A DNA stretch of 64,000 bases from Pelagibius marinus (GCF_014925385.1 NZ_JACSDK010000005.1:62001-126000); one strand, 5' to 3'. Positions 36,479 to 46,040 are shown, counted from the first letter of the stretch. Made by a program: numbers and translations. The notes: generated by a model not told the origin, from the letters alone.

Positions 36479-37468
36479 GTGTTTGAAGAAGGTAGCGTCT
36501 CCGCAAAGCTCGTCGAAAATCCGGTCACCTCCCCGCAGGCCTCCCACAGGCGGCCTCCGGCCGGGACTGCACGGCACCTGCCGCGGCGGATCGAGATCCC
36601 GACGCTGCTGGTGGCCCTGGCGATCTATGGCGGCTTCGGCGCCCTCACCTGGTTCCACGCCGCCCTGCCCTGGTGGGTTCTGCTGCCGCTGGGCGCCTAC
36701 CTAGTCGCCTGGCACAGCTCCCTGCAGCACGAGGTGACCCACGGCCACCCCACGCCCAGCGCGCTGGCCAACGAACTGCTGGTGCTGCCGAGCCTGTGGC
36801 TGTGGATCCCCTTCCGCCGCTACCGGGACATCCACCTTGCCCACCACAACGACGCCCTGCTGACCGACCCGCTGGAGGATCCGGAATCCTACTACCTGGA
36901 CGCCGGGCGCTGGGCCGACGCCGGGTCGCTGACCCGCGCCTTCCTCTGGGTCCACAACACCCTGGCCGGGCGCCTGCTCTTGGGACCGCTGCGCTGCGTC
37001 TATCTGTTCTGGAAAGGCGAGATCGCCCGCGCCCTCGGTGGCGACTTCGGCCACGCCAAGGCCTGGGTCCTCCATGCCGCCGGCGTGGCGCTGGTGCTGG
37101 CCTGGGTGGTCGGCGTCTGTGGCCTGCCGCTGTGGCAGTTCCTGCTATACTTCGTCTATCCGGGCATCGCGTTGTCGCTGGTGCGTTCCTTCCTGGAACA
37201 CCAGGCGCGCCCGGAGGTCGCCGAGCGTTCGGTGATCATCGAGGCCGGACCGCTGATGAGCCTGCTGTTCCTCAACAACAACCTGCACCTCGTCCACCAC
37301 GACAAGCCGGGGCTCGCCTGGTATCGCATCCCGGCGCTCTACCGCCAGCGCCGCGCGCTCTTCCTGGCCTCCAACGGCGGCTACTATTTCAAGGGCTACG
37401 GCGAGATCTTCCGGCGCTACTTCCTGCGCCCCAAGGAACAGCCGCTGCATCCCTCCGAGGCGGCCTAG
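36479..37468 (+). CDS. membrane fatty acid desaturase
   Basis: This 329-residue di-iron membrane enzyme inserts a double bond or hydroxyl into acyl chains. It has the His boxes HEVTHGH (84-90), HLAHHN (119-124) and HLVHHD (near 279), and four membrane helices. The open frame begins with GTG at 36479; the first 36 residues are unlike the family, so a later start is possible. It is divergent from the XRE operon. Carotenoid-type hydroxylases share these boxes, so the lipid substrate is uncertain. Confidence 0.87.
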   Translation: MFEEGSVSAKLVENPVTSPQASHRRPPAGTARHLPRRIEIPTLLVALAIYGGFGALTWFHAALPWWVLLPLGAYLVAWHSSLQHEVTHGHPTPSALANELLVLPSLWLWIPFRRYRDIHLAHHNDALLTDPLEDPESYYLDAGRWADAGSLTRAFLWVHNTLAGRLLLGPLRCVYLFWKGEIARALGGDFGHAKAWVLHAAGVALVLAWVVGVCGLPLWQFLLYFVYPGIALSLVRSFLEHQARPEVAERSVIIEAGPLMSLLFLNNNLHLVHHDKPGLAWYRIPALYRQRRALFLASNGGYYFKGYGEIFRRYFLRPKEQPLHPSEAA

Positions 37469-37469
37469 A

Positions 37470-38351
37470 TCAATCCTCGTCGAAGAGGCGCAGGCGCTGC
37501 GCTTCGCTGTTCCAGACGACGACGGCCAGGCGCCCTCTGAGGTTCTCGCGCGGCACATAGCCCATCATCCCCCCCACCCGGCTGTCGACGCTGTTATCGC
37601 GGTTGTCGCCCAGGAAGAAGTAATGCCCCGCCGGCACCTCGAAGACCCCGGTGTCGTCCAGGGGCATGTGCTCCCCCAGCTCACGGATCATGTAGCTGCG
37701 CCCGTTGGACAGGGTCTCCCGGTAGAGCTCACCCTGTTCCCCTGCCGGTTGCTCCACCTCTTCCTGCGGGACCCGCTCGCCGTTGATATTGAGGGAACCA
37801 GCCTTCATCTGAACCCTGTCGCCCGGCAGGCCGACCAGGCGCTTTATGTAGGTCGTCGCGTCGTCGCTGGGCAGCAAGAAGACGGCCACGTCGCCGCGCT
37901 GCGGCTCGACGAATTGATAGATGAACTTCGAGACGAAGAGATAGTCGCCGACCTGCAGGGACGGCTCCATGCTGCCGGCGGGAACGGAATAAGGCTCCCA
38001 AAGCACCTTCGGCATCAGGGCGAGCAAAAGGGGCCCGCCCAACAGTAGGAACATCGCCAGCAACCGGTCTTCCGACGTCTTACTGCCGCCTTCCCCCGCT
38101 TCGCGACAGCAGTGGAGGGCACCGACAAGACAGTAGACCGCCGCGAGCCCGCCCATCGTCACGCCGACCGGCGTCGGCAAGAAGCCGAAGTGCGCAGAAA
38201 GCAGGGGCAGGACGATCACCCAGGCCGCCGCAAGGGCATAGACCAGCGCCCAAAGCCACCTGCCGAGATAAAGCATTCCGAAAACAGGGCTCAAGATGAG
38301 CCCGATGACAGCCGCCGCCCAGGGCCGCCGGTTCCTGAAAGCTGAGAACAT
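37470..38351 (-). CDS. lepB: signal peptidase I with extended multi-helix N-terminus
   Basis: This enzyme cleaves signal peptides at the outer face of the inner membrane. The Ser-Lys dyad is seen as SVPAGSMEPSL (Ser127) and TYIKRLVGLPGD (Lys170), with the family box FFLGDNRDNSVDSR. Residues 10-82 add about three membrane helices before the usual anchor (98-115), more than the standard two-helix form. The start at 38351 avoids 13 unlikely residues. It is not in the usual lepB-rnc-era block, so it may be a second copy with special substrates. Confidence 0.88.
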   Translation of the reverse strand: MFSAFRNRRPWAAAVIGLILSPVFGMLYLGRWLWALVYALAAAWVIVLPLLSAHFGFLPTPVGVTMGGLAAVYCLVGALHCCREAGEGGSKTSEDRLLAMFLLLGGPLLLALMPKVLWEPYSVPAGSMEPSLQVGDYLFVSKFIYQFVEPQRGDVAVFLLPSDDATTYIKRLVGLPGDRVQMKAGSLNINGERVPQEEVEQPAGEQGELYRETLSNGRSYMIRELGEHMPLDDTGVFEVPAGHYFFLGDNRDNSVDSRVGGMMGYVPRENLRGRLAVVVWNSEAQRLRLFDED

Positions 38352-38558
38352 TTCTACCGACCAAAAAGAACCATCACAGGGGCGGAGCATAATACCGGGC
38401 CTTCAACCGCGGCGATAGTGCATCCGCAACAGCCGACCGGTTGGCAAGCGGCACACCTTGGGCTATGTCACAGGGGAAACGGCCATCTGGCCGGCCAGCT
38501 TTCCAGTCCAAGAACGTCCCCTTGTTCGGCAATCGCCTCGCCCGGAGCACCCTTTTTC

Positions 38559-39818
38559 ATGATCACCGAGAAACCCGGCCTGATGGAGGAAGTCCGCGGC
38601 CGCTTCGCCCACGTCGATACCTGTCCCATCACCGGCCCGCGCATCTTCTTCGAGAACGCCGGCGGCGCGCTGACCCTGAAGTCGGTGGTCGAAACCTCCG
38701 CCACCTATGCGGCCATCCCCGACAACCAGGGGCGCGACAATCCGGCCTCCAAGGAACTGATGCGGGTCATCGGCCAGGCCAAGGCCGACATGCGGACCTT
38801 CTTCAACGTCGCCGGCGGCCAGCTTTTCGTCGGCGAGAGCGGCACCGAGGTTCTCTTCCGCCTTATCCGCAGTGCGGTCAACGCCGTCCCCGAAGGCGGC
38901 AAGCTGCTGGGCAGCACGCTGGAGCATCCCGCCTCGCGCAGCGCCATGGGCTACTGGGCGGAGAAGACCGGGCGCGAGCACATCCTCGTCGCCCACGACG
39001 ACGCCACCGGCACCGTGGGGGTCGAAGCCTACCGCAAGGCGCTGTCGGCGGACCTGCGGGTCGCGACCATCCTGCACACCTCCCCCGTCACCGGCATGTC
39101 CGTCGACGTCCCGGCCATCGCCAAGGCGATCCGCGAGGCGGCGCCCGGCTGCCTCATCATCGTCGACGGCATCCAGCACGCCAGCCACGGCCACATCGAC
39201 ATCGACAGCTACGGCATCGACGGCTACGCCATCTCCCCCTACAAGGTCTTCTCCCGCCACGGCTACGGCATCGGCTGGGCCTCCGACCGGCTGACCGCCC
39301 TGCCCAAGGAACAGCTGCGCGGCGGCCCGGCGGAGAACTGGGAACTGGGCACCCGCGACACCGGGGCCTACGCCACCTTCTCCAACGTCGTCGACTACTT
39401 CGCCTGGCTGGGCGGCCACTTCACCGGCTCGGGCGACAAGCGCGCCCGCATCGAGGCGGCGGCCAAGGCCATCCACGCCCACGAAAAGACGCTGACCGAC
39501 GCCATGCTCTACGGCACCGGCAACCTCAAGGGCCTGAGCGAATTGCCGGGCGTGGGGATCATCGGCGGCATCGAGAACCCGGCGCGCGAGGGCCTGGTCT
39601 CCCTCACCGTCGAGGGCAAGGAGGCCGCGGACGTGGTTGCCGCCTTGAACGACCAGGGCATCCGCACCCACACCCGCAAGGCGGACCACTACTCCGGCAA
39701 CGTCCTGGACCCGCTCGGCCTGCCCTCCGCCGTGCGCGTCTCCCTCTGCCACTACAACTCGCTGGAGGAAGTCGCCCAGTTCCTGGCCGCCATGGCGGAG
39801 ATCGCCGACGCCGGCTAG
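38559..39818 (+). CDS. class V aminotransferase / cysteine desulfurase-like PLP protein
   Basis: The 419-residue protein belongs to fold-type I, class V. It shows FENAGGALTLKSVVE near the start, the PLP Asp in IIVDGIQHASHG and the Schiff-base Lys in YAISPYKVFSRHGYG. It lacks an obvious sulfur-accepting Cys loop of IscS/SufS, so an aminotransferase or lyase role is more likely. The ATG at 38559 has GGAG 11 bases upstream; the open frame upstream is not conserved-looking. Confidence 0.8.
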   Translation: MITEKPGLMEEVRGRFAHVDTCPITGPRIFFENAGGALTLKSVVETSATYAAIPDNQGRDNPASKELMRVIGQAKADMRTFFNVAGGQLFVGESGTEVLFRLIRSAVNAVPEGGKLLGSTLEHPASRSAMGYWAEKTGREHILVAHDDATGTVGVEAYRKALSADLRVATILHTSPVTGMSVDVPAIAKAIREAAPGCLIIVDGIQHASHGHIDIDSYGIDGYAISPYKVFSRHGYGIGWASDRLTALPKEQLRGGPAENWELGTRDTGAYATFSNVVDYFAWLGGHFTGSGDKRARIEAAAKAIHAHEKTLTDAMLYGTGNLKGLSELPGVGIIGGIENPAREGLVSLTVEGKEAADVVAALNDQGIRTHTRKADHYSGNVLDPLGLPSAVRVSLCHYNSLEEVAQFLAAMAEIADAG

Positions 39819-39821
39819 AGC

Positions 39822-41408
39822 CTATTCCATCTGTGGCTTGGCACCTGACTTGGTCGCCAACGCGGTTATGGCGCTTTGCAGCGTGCCTTTGAGGCGATGC
39901 ACATCTGCATCGTCGAGCATATTGACGTCGATAAAGACGTTCATACCGGCGCCATAGGCGTTGAATACGCTGGTCCGGGCCGGGTCGCAGGCTATTGCCC
40001 CCTCGACCATGTAAGGCACGACATCGCGGGTGATACCCTTCACCTGGATCGGCTCGAGTTTGCGGGCGCGCACCACATCCTGCACCAGCGCAAAGGTCTC
40101 GTAACTCATCACGATATGCCCCGGCTCGGCAATCGACTGCAGGCGCGCGGCGAGGTTCGCCTCGGCACCGATGATGGTGTAGTCCATGCGATCGTTGCTG
40201 CCGAAGTTCCCCACGTTGCAGTAGCCGGTATTGATCCCCATGCGCACCATGAAGGGATCCTGAACGCCGCGGCGGCGCCACTCGGCATTGAGCTCGACCA
40301 GGCGCTTCTGCATCTCCATGGCCATGTAGAGGCAGGACTTGGCGTCCTCGGCGGCGCCTTTGGTCTCCGGATCACCGAAGAAGGCGAGGATGGCGTCGCC
40401 GATGAACTTGTCCACCGTCGCGCCGTGGGCAGCGGCGATGGTCGACATCTCGGTGAAGTACTCGTTCAGCAGGTTCGTCAGCTCCTCCGGCTGCAGGCGC
40501 TCCGACATCGAGGTGAAGTTCTGGATGTCGGAGAAGAAGATCGTCAGCTTCTTGCGCTCGGTCGAGATGGCGACGTCCTTCTCGCCGCTGAAGATGCTCT
40601 TGTAGATCTGCGGCGACAGGTACTTGGCGATCTTCATGGAGATCGAGGCCAGGAAGGAGTTGGCCGTCTCCAGTTCCTCGTTCATGCGCCGCATGGCTTT
40701 GGCCTGTCGCGACTGCAGGAACACGAAGGCGGTGCCGGCACTGCCGGCGGCCAGCAGATAGGCCAGCAGGAACTTGAAGGAGAGGATGTTGGCGGCGATC
40801 GGCTGCTCGATGGTGATCGCCTGGATTCCGCGCACGTCGCCCACCTGCCAGTCGTGCCTGGGACTTTCCGGGTGCGAGTTGTGGCAATCGACGCAGGCCC
40901 CGCCCAGCATAACCGGCGTGGCGATGCGGATGCGTCGGTCGAAGAAGGAGCCCGTAGTCTCCACCATCGACGCATCGGCCCGCCGGCTTTCGCGGAAGGC
41001 CGCCAGCGCGCGGGTTTCGAAGCCGTCCAAGACGTGCGGCGCGCGGTTGGCGAAGGGAAAATCGGAGACGAAACGGTAAGCGACGATGCCTTCCTTCCTG
41101 CCGATCACCTCGCCCAGTTCAATCGACAGGGTCGCCGGGATGGGAATGGCGCCGGGAACGTCGTGGTAGTTGTGCAGCGGGCGCGCCTCGCCCGGCGCCT
41201 CCAGCACGCGGCGAACGACATTGCGCGCATAGTAGCCGCGGATATCGCTGATGACCGAGCTGAGGCTCTCTGCCTGGGTGTGCAGCGCTTGGTCGGACAG
41301 GTTCCGCAGATCGAGCCATACCGCCACGGGCAGCATGACCACCCCCAGGATCACGGCAACGGCCAGCAGTTGCGGCCGGAAAATGTGAGAACTAGCGGTC
41401 GCCGGCAT
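39822..41408 (-). CDS. class III adenylate cyclase with haem-c-binding DUF3365 sensor domain
   Basis: The 528-residue protein has a membrane helix (about 13-31), a periplasmic DUF3365 domain with a covalent haem motif CVDCH (Cys172, Cys175, His176), a second helix (about 210-231) and a C-terminal cyclase domain. Both metal-binding Asp are present (FFSDIQNF, Asp294; FIGDAILAFFG, Asp338), and Lys334 with the Asp of MDYTIIGAEAN suggests ATP rather than GTP as substrate. It probably makes cAMP in response to redox state, oxygen or nitric oxide; the stimulus is inferred. Confidence 0.88.
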   Translation of the reverse strand: MPATASSHIFRPQLLAVAVILGVVMLPVAVWLDLRNLSDQALHTQAESLSSVISDIRGYYARNVVRRVLEAPGEARPLHNYHDVPGAIPIPATLSIELGEVIGRKEGIVAYRFVSDFPFANRAPHVLDGFETRALAAFRESRRADASMVETTGSFFDRRIRIATPVMLGGACVDCHNSHPESPRHDWQVGDVRGIQAITIEQPIAANILSFKFLLAYLLAAGSAGTAFVFLQSRQAKAMRRMNEELETANSFLASISMKIAKYLSPQIYKSIFSGEKDVAISTERKKLTIFFSDIQNFTSMSERLQPEELTNLLNEYFTEMSTIAAAHGATVDKFIGDAILAFFGDPETKGAAEDAKSCLYMAMEMQKRLVELNAEWRRRGVQDPFMVRMGINTGYCNVGNFGSNDRMDYTIIGAEANLAARLQSIAEPGHIVMSYETFALVQDVVRARKLEPIQVKGITRDVVPYMVEGAIACDPARTSVFNAYGAGMNVFIDVNMLDDADVHRLKGTLQSAITALATKSGAKPQME

Positions 41409-41622
41409 TGCAGCCCTCTCCAGACCGTAGGTCCCGGCAGACTACCCCGAAACCGCGCTTCGGGAATAGCACTACAAAGCGCCCGGCAATCACCCTTTCG
41501 AGATGCAACTTCCGGCGAAATCGCCTTTCGGCTCTTTTCCGCCGTGGGTTTTGCCGCTGCCGCCCTGACGGAGATCGCCAGCGGGAGTAAGAACGCCTGA
41601 CCCGCAGGTCGACCATTCCATC

Positions 41623-42573
41623 TCACTGCCGCGCGCTGCGCGGCCCGGCCGAAACGCCTTCCGCGGTCTGCACGGAGGCGGCGGCGATATCGTGCGCGGC
41701 GGCGCGCTGCATCAGCCGGTGCTCGCGGTAGAAGGTGTACATGCCCATCCCGACGACGATGGCCGCGCCGGTGAGAGTCCAGATATCGGGGATTTCGCCG
41801 AAGACGACGATGCCGAGCACGATGGCCCAGATCATGATGGTGTAGCGGAAGGGCGAGATCACCGCGACCTCGCCGACCCGCATGGCCTTGATGGAAAAAA
41901 GGTAGCCGAAGAAGAGAAAGCCCGCCGAGGCGCAGAGCAGACCGAGGTGGTCCAGGTTCATGGGCTGCCAGTCCTGGGTTGTCGCCACCGCGCCGGCGAA
42001 AAGCGCGGTGGCCAGGGCGGTCACGAAAGCGGCATAGAGCGAGGGCAGCCCTGGCGAGAAGCGCCGCGTCGAGAGGTCGCGCAGCACCATGAAGCCGACC
42101 GCCGCCACCGCCCAGAGGGAATAGGCCGTGAAGCCCTCGGCGCCCGGCCGCACGATGATCATCACCCCGGCAAAGCCGACGGCGATGGCGCTGTAGCGCC
42201 GCCAGCCGACCCGCTCGCCCATGAACAGCGCCGCGGCCAGGGTAATGGCCAGGGGAATGGCCTGGATGATCGCCGTCGCGTTGGCGATGGGCATGTGATA
42301 GAGCGCGGAGAGGAAGCAGGTCGCGCTGCCGATTTCCCCGACGACCCGCAGGCTGAGGAAGAGGCTGTCCTGTCGCGAAGGCCGGTAGAACAGCTTGTTG
42401 CGCCGGATCGAGAGAATGGCGATGAGGACCGAAAGCAGCAGGCCGCGCAGGCTTATTGCCTGAAACAGCTCCAGGTCGGCGAAGACCAGCTTCATCATGG
42501 TGTCGTTCAGGCAGAAGCCCGCCATGGCGACCGCCATGAAGAACGCGCCGCGCAGATTGTCCGAAGAAACCAA
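41623..42573 (-). CDS. DMT-superfamily (EamA) transporter
   Basis: The 316-residue protein has ten membrane helices in two EamA repeats, with the typical GLLLSVLIAILS and AIIQAIPLAITLAAALFMGE stretches. Such proteins export or import metabolites; the substrate is unknown. The open frame starts with TTG at 42573; an ATG at residue 13 would shorten the first helix. It is downstream of the MttB-like gene by 44 bases, so the two may be linked. Confidence 0.87.
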   Translation of the reverse strand: MVSSDNLRGAFFMAVAMAGFCLNDTMMKLVFADLELFQAISLRGLLLSVLIAILSIRRNKLFYRPSRQDSLFLSLRVVGEIGSATCFLSALYHMPIANATAIIQAIPLAITLAAALFMGERVGWRRYSAIAVGFAGVMIIVRPGAEGFTAYSLWAVAAVGFMVLRDLSTRRFSPGLPSLYAAFVTALATALFAGAVATTQDWQPMNLDHLGLLCASAGFLFFGYLFSIKAMRVGEVAVISPFRYTIMIWAIVLGIVVFGEIPDIWTLTGAAIVVGMGMYTFYREHRLMQRAAAHDIAAASVQTAEGVSAGPRSARQ

Positions 42574-42617
42574 GAATGTCGTCCCGAGTCGAGCGTCAGG
42601 GCCAAGCTATAGCCCAA

Positions 42618-44168
42618 TCACGCCGCCTCGGCACCCCCTTCCGCCGTGCGGCGCGCCACGAAGTCGTCGACCGCCTCGAGGATCGCCGGGTCCAGGGGCG
42701 GCGGCGTGAAGTCCGTCAGCACCTGCTTGTAGAGCCGGTTGGCGCGCTGGGTGGCGGTTTCGCTGCCGGCTTCCTGCCAGGTCTCGAAGTTGCGCCAGTC
42801 GGAAAGCATGGGACTGTAGAAGGCGCTCTCGTAGCGCTCCAGGGTGTGGGCGGCGCCGAAGAAGTGGCCGCCCGGGCCGACCTCGCGGATCGCGTCCAGG
42901 CCGATGGCGGCCTCGCTGACCTCCAGCGGCGTCATGACCTCGCTCATCATCTGCAGCATCTCGGCGTCCAGCACGAACTTCTCGAAGGAGGCGCAGAGCC
43001 CGCCCTCCAGCCAGCCGGCGCCGTGCATGATGAAGTTGGCCTGACCCATGAGCGCGCCCCAGATCGACATCTGCGATTCGTAGGCCGCCTGCGCGTCGAC
43101 GCAGTTGGCGGCATTGGCGTTGGAAGAGCGGTAGGGCACGCCGAGGTCGCGCGCGAGCTGCCCGCCGGCGATGGCCGCGCGGGTGTATTCCGGCGTCCCG
43201 AAGGCGGGCGCGCCGGACTTCATGTCGACGTTGGAGGTGAAACCGCCGTAGATCACCGGCGCACCGGGATTGACAAGCTGGGCCAAGGCGAGGCCTGCCA
43301 TGGCCTCGGCGTGCTGCTGGGCCAGCGCCCCGGCCAGGGTCGCCGGGCTCATGGCGCCGGAAAGCGTAAAGGGCGTGATCGCCACCACCTGGTTATGCCG
43401 CGCCATCTCGATCACGCCCTCGATCATCGGCCCGTCAAGGCGCAGCGGCGAGGAGGTGTTGACGATGGTGAAGAGCCGCGGCTTCTCGACAAGCTCGGCT
43501 TCCGTGAGGCCATAGCCCAGGCGCACCATCTCAAGCCCGTCGAGGATGCGGGTGCGGCCCAGGGAATAGGCGTGAAAGACCTTGTCAGTCAGAACGAGAC
43601 AGTCACGGATCGCGTCCAGGTGACGGGTTGCCGGATGCAAGTCCACGGGTTCGACGGGGTAGCCGGCGACGAAGTGAATGATGTTGAAGGCCTGGGTCAG
43701 GCGCAGGAAGTTCTGGTAGTCGCGATGGCTCCCGGGACGCCGGCCACCGTCCAGGTCCGAGGCGTTGGGCGCCGAGCCGACCGAGCCGAAGACCACGTTG
43801 CGGCCGCCGATGGTCAGGTCGTGCGCCGGATTGCGGGCATGAAGGGTGAACCGGGCCGGGGCGCTGGCCAGCGCCTGCTTCACCAGGCCGCGGTCGAAGC
43901 GCACCCGCTGCGTACCCGGCTCCACCTCGGCCCCGGCCTTGGCCAGGATCTCCAGCGCTTCCGGGTGCAGGAAGTCCATGCCGACTTCCTCCAGGATGCG
44001 GAAGGCGGCATCGCTGATCATCTCAAGCTGTTCGGGCGAAAGCACCTCAAGCGGCTGGTAGGGGCTCTCCAGCGAACGCCAGGGCAGCTGCCGCAGCCCC
44101 GCACCGCGGCCGCCTTCTCTCGCGCCTGCTCCCTGCCGCGCCCGCCGGCGCATGGAATCCCTCGCCAT
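42618..44168 (-). CDS. MttB-family methyltransferase without pyrrolysine
   Basis: The 516-residue protein belongs to the trimethylamine methyltransferase family, which moves a methyl group from a quaternary or tertiary amine to a corrinoid protein. It reads through without an in-frame TAG, so it is of the non-pyrrolysine type, as MtgB, which uses glycine betaine. Barrel stretches such as SSPLRLDGPMIEGVIEMARH and PVIYGGFTSNVDMKSGAPAF are present. No corrinoid protein or activator is seen in the window. With the TMADH-like enzyme it is the second methylamine-type enzyme here. Confidence 0.88.
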   Translation of the reverse strand: MARDSMRRRARQGAGAREGGRGAGLRQLPWRSLESPYQPLEVLSPEQLEMISDAAFRILEEVGMDFLHPEALEILAKAGAEVEPGTQRVRFDRGLVKQALASAPARFTLHARNPAHDLTIGGRNVVFGSVGSAPNASDLDGGRRPGSHRDYQNFLRLTQAFNIIHFVAGYPVEPVDLHPATRHLDAIRDCLVLTDKVFHAYSLGRTRILDGLEMVRLGYGLTEAELVEKPRLFTIVNTSSPLRLDGPMIEGVIEMARHNQVVAITPFTLSGAMSPATLAGALAQQHAEAMAGLALAQLVNPGAPVIYGGFTSNVDMKSGAPAFGTPEYTRAAIAGGQLARDLGVPYRSSNANAANCVDAQAAYESQMSIWGALMGQANFIMHGAGWLEGGLCASFEKFVLDAEMLQMMSEVMTPLEVSEAAIGLDAIREVGPGGHFFGAAHTLERYESAFYSPMLSDWRNFETWQEAGSETATQRANRLYKQVLTDFTPPPLDPAILEAVDDFVARRTAEGGAEAA

Positions 44169-44295
44169 CCTGCCTCCTTGGGCGGCCGATCTTGGCCGCT
44201 TTCCTCATTTCAGGCTGAAGGATAGGGGCAAGGGCGTCTCTTGCATATACGACAGCGTGTGTCGCTGCTGTCCTAGTCGCGCGGCGGCGGAAAAG

Positions 44296-44769
44296 CTAGG
44301 CCGTCAGCAGTTCGGCGAGCCGGTCATAGCTCTCCGCCGCGCCGTGCTCCATGCCGGAAGCGAGCACCGCATCGCGCGCTTCTGGCGAGGCGTAGCGGAT
44401 CTCGGCAAAGAAGACCGTCTTGCCGCCCTGCTCGTTCAGCTCGGTCGTGATCACGGACTCCATCATCGGCCAGTCATCGAAGGATTCAGTGTGGACAAGG
44501 TGCCTCGGCGCATCGATCTCGCGGTATAAGCCGCCCCAGCCCATTTCCCCACCGTCGGGCGTGCGCATGACGTAGCGGTAGGCGCCGCCCACCGTAAGGT
44601 CGGTGTCGCACTTGACGAGGCTGTAGCCGTGCGGCCCCATCCAGGCTTTCACCTTGTCCGCCTGTGTGAGGGCAGCGAAGACGGCCTCAGGCGGTGCCTC
44701 GAAGACACGCTCGAAGTGGACATCACGCTCGCCGACAGCAGTGACCTTCAGTGTTCCGGTGTTCTTCAT
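44296..44769 (-). CDS. SRPBCC/AHSA1-family protein (paralogue 5)
   Basis: The 157-residue protein is a START/AHSA1 domain: ERVFEAPPEAVFAALTQADK, WMGPHGYS, DLTVGGAYRYVMR and the C-terminal helix GMEHGAAESYDRLAELL. These domains have a deep pocket for hydrophobic ligands or act as Hsp90-type co-factors; its ligand is unknown. It starts at 44769 (MKNTGTLKVT), 12 bases after the preceding paralogue, and is the last gene of the ArsR-led cluster. Confidence 0.87.
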   Translation of the reverse strand: MKNTGTLKVTAVGERDVHFERVFEAPPEAVFAALTQADKVKAWMGPHGYSLVKCDTDLTVGGAYRYVMRTPDGGEMGWGGLYREIDAPRHLVHTESFDDWPMMESVITTELNEQGGKTVFFAEIRYASPEARDAVLASGMEHGAAESYDRLAELLTA

Positions 44770-44780
44770 CCGAGACTGCC

Positions 44781-45263
44781 TTACAGTGTCGCCGCCAGCG
44801 CCGCGAGTTGCTCGGCGCACTGCCCCCAACCCTCGTGGAAGCCCATCTTCTCGTGCGCTTCGCAATCCTCGCGGGTCCAGTGGCGCGCCCGCGCGGTATA
44901 GCGCGTCTTGCCGCCCTCTTCCTCGAAAGTGATAATCCCCGTGAAGAAGGGCTTGTCCGAAGGTTCCCAGGCCCGCGTAAAGGCATCGGTGAAGACCAGG
45001 CGCTCGTTCGGCACGACCTCCAAGTAGACGCCGCGCATCGGCATTTCCTGTCCCTCCGGACTGCGCATGACGATGTAGGTGGCGCCGCCGGACCGCACGT
45101 CGAGTTCGGCGACAGGCGTGGTGTAGGGTCGCGGCGCGAACCACTGCTTCAGCAGTTCCGGCTCCGTCCAGCAGCGAAAGATCCTGTCGCGCGACACGTC
45201 CATGAGACGCGTCAGCACCAGCTCGCGCCCCCCTTCGTTGGCGGCTTCGGCGGCAGAGGACAT
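44781..45263 (-). CDS. SRPBCC/AHSA1-family protein (paralogue 4)
   Basis: The 160-residue protein has LTRLMDVSRDRIFRCWTEPE, KQWFAPRPY in place of the usual WWGPxGF, DVRSGGATYIVMRSPEGQEM and the helix GFHEGWGQCAEQLAAL. The changed first motif sets it apart from its neighbours and may alter the ligand pocket. The ATG at 45263 gives the full domain. Confidence 0.87.
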   Translation of the reverse strand: MSSAAEAANEGGRELVLTRLMDVSRDRIFRCWTEPELLKQWFAPRPYTTPVAELDVRSGGATYIVMRSPEGQEMPMRGVYLEVVPNERLVFTDAFTRAWEPSDKPFFTGIITFEEEGGKTRYTARARHWTREDCEAHEKMGFHEGWGQCAEQLAALAATL

Positions 45264-45349
45264 CAGGCGCTTCTCCTTTTCTGGCGGCGGCGGAGCGGAC
45301 GACGGCCCGCCCCGCACGCAAATTGGGTTTTGGCTGTCGATGCCCGGCA

Positions 45350-46000
45350 TCAGGCCGCGGCGTTCTCCCGGAATACCTTCATCTGCGCTTCCAGCGCCCG
45401 GGCAAAGGCCGGCCGCGCCGTGCACCTTTCGACGTAGGCGAGGAGTGCCGGATAGCGTGCCAGGGCGCCGGATTGATCCAGCTCGCGTAGTGCGGTCGAC
45501 ATGACGATATCGCCGGCCGTAAATCGGTCTTCGAGGTATTCGCGGCCGGCTAGGCGCTTCTCCAGCGGAGTCAGCCGCCCGTCCAGGGCTGTCTCCAGCT
45601 TCGCCCGACGCCTTGACACCGAATCCTCGTCGGCGCCCTCGCCGTCGAAGAAGATAAGGTTCCAGGCAAAGGGCTCGACGGAGTTCAAGGCCGCGATGAC
45701 CCAGGTCATGACGCGCGCCCGGGCGCCCGCGCCCCTGGGACACAAGGCCTCCGACTTCTCCGCGATATGCAGGACGATCGCGCCGGACTCGAACATCTCC
45801 ACCTCGTCGTCGCGGTAGGCCGGCACCTGCCCGAAGGGCTGCCAGGCGCGGTAGCTGTCGGCATCCTTTTCGTCGAGGCCGACCAGAACCGCCTCGTAGG
45901 GCAATCCCGCCTCCTCCAGTGCCCAGCGGACCCGGAGATCACGAACGTAGCCCTGGGCAAATTCCGGCACCCAGCGAAAAGCGGATACTTGGCAGGTCAT
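45350..46000 (-). CDS. glutathione S-transferase family protein
   Basis: The 216-residue protein has a thioredoxin-like N-terminal domain with the glutathione-binding loop FGQVPAYRDDEVEMFESGAI and an all-helical C-terminal domain ending RPAFARALEAQMKVF. It would conjugate or reduce a substrate with glutathione. I chose the ATG at 46000 (AGGAG 8 bases before). It sits between the DUF899 gene and paralogue 4 in the same direction. Confidence 0.87.
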   Translation of the reverse strand: MTCQVSAFRWVPEFAQGYVRDLRVRWALEEAGLPYEAVLVGLDEKDADSYRAWQPFGQVPAYRDDEVEMFESGAIVLHIAEKSEALCPRGAGARARVMTWVIAALNSVEPFAWNLIFFDGEGADEDSVSRRRAKLETALDGRLTPLEKRLAGREYLEDRFTAGDIVMSTALRELDQSGALARYPALLAYVERCTARPAFARALEAQMKVFRENAAA

Positions 46001-46040
46001 GAAAGATTCTCCTGAGAGAGGTTTGAGGGGGCTAACGCGT

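Noticed and set aside
39822-41408. Guanylate cyclase
   Set aside because: Lys334 and the Asp of MDYTIIGAE are the ATP-type specificity residues; GTP-specific enzymes have Glu and Cys or Gly there.
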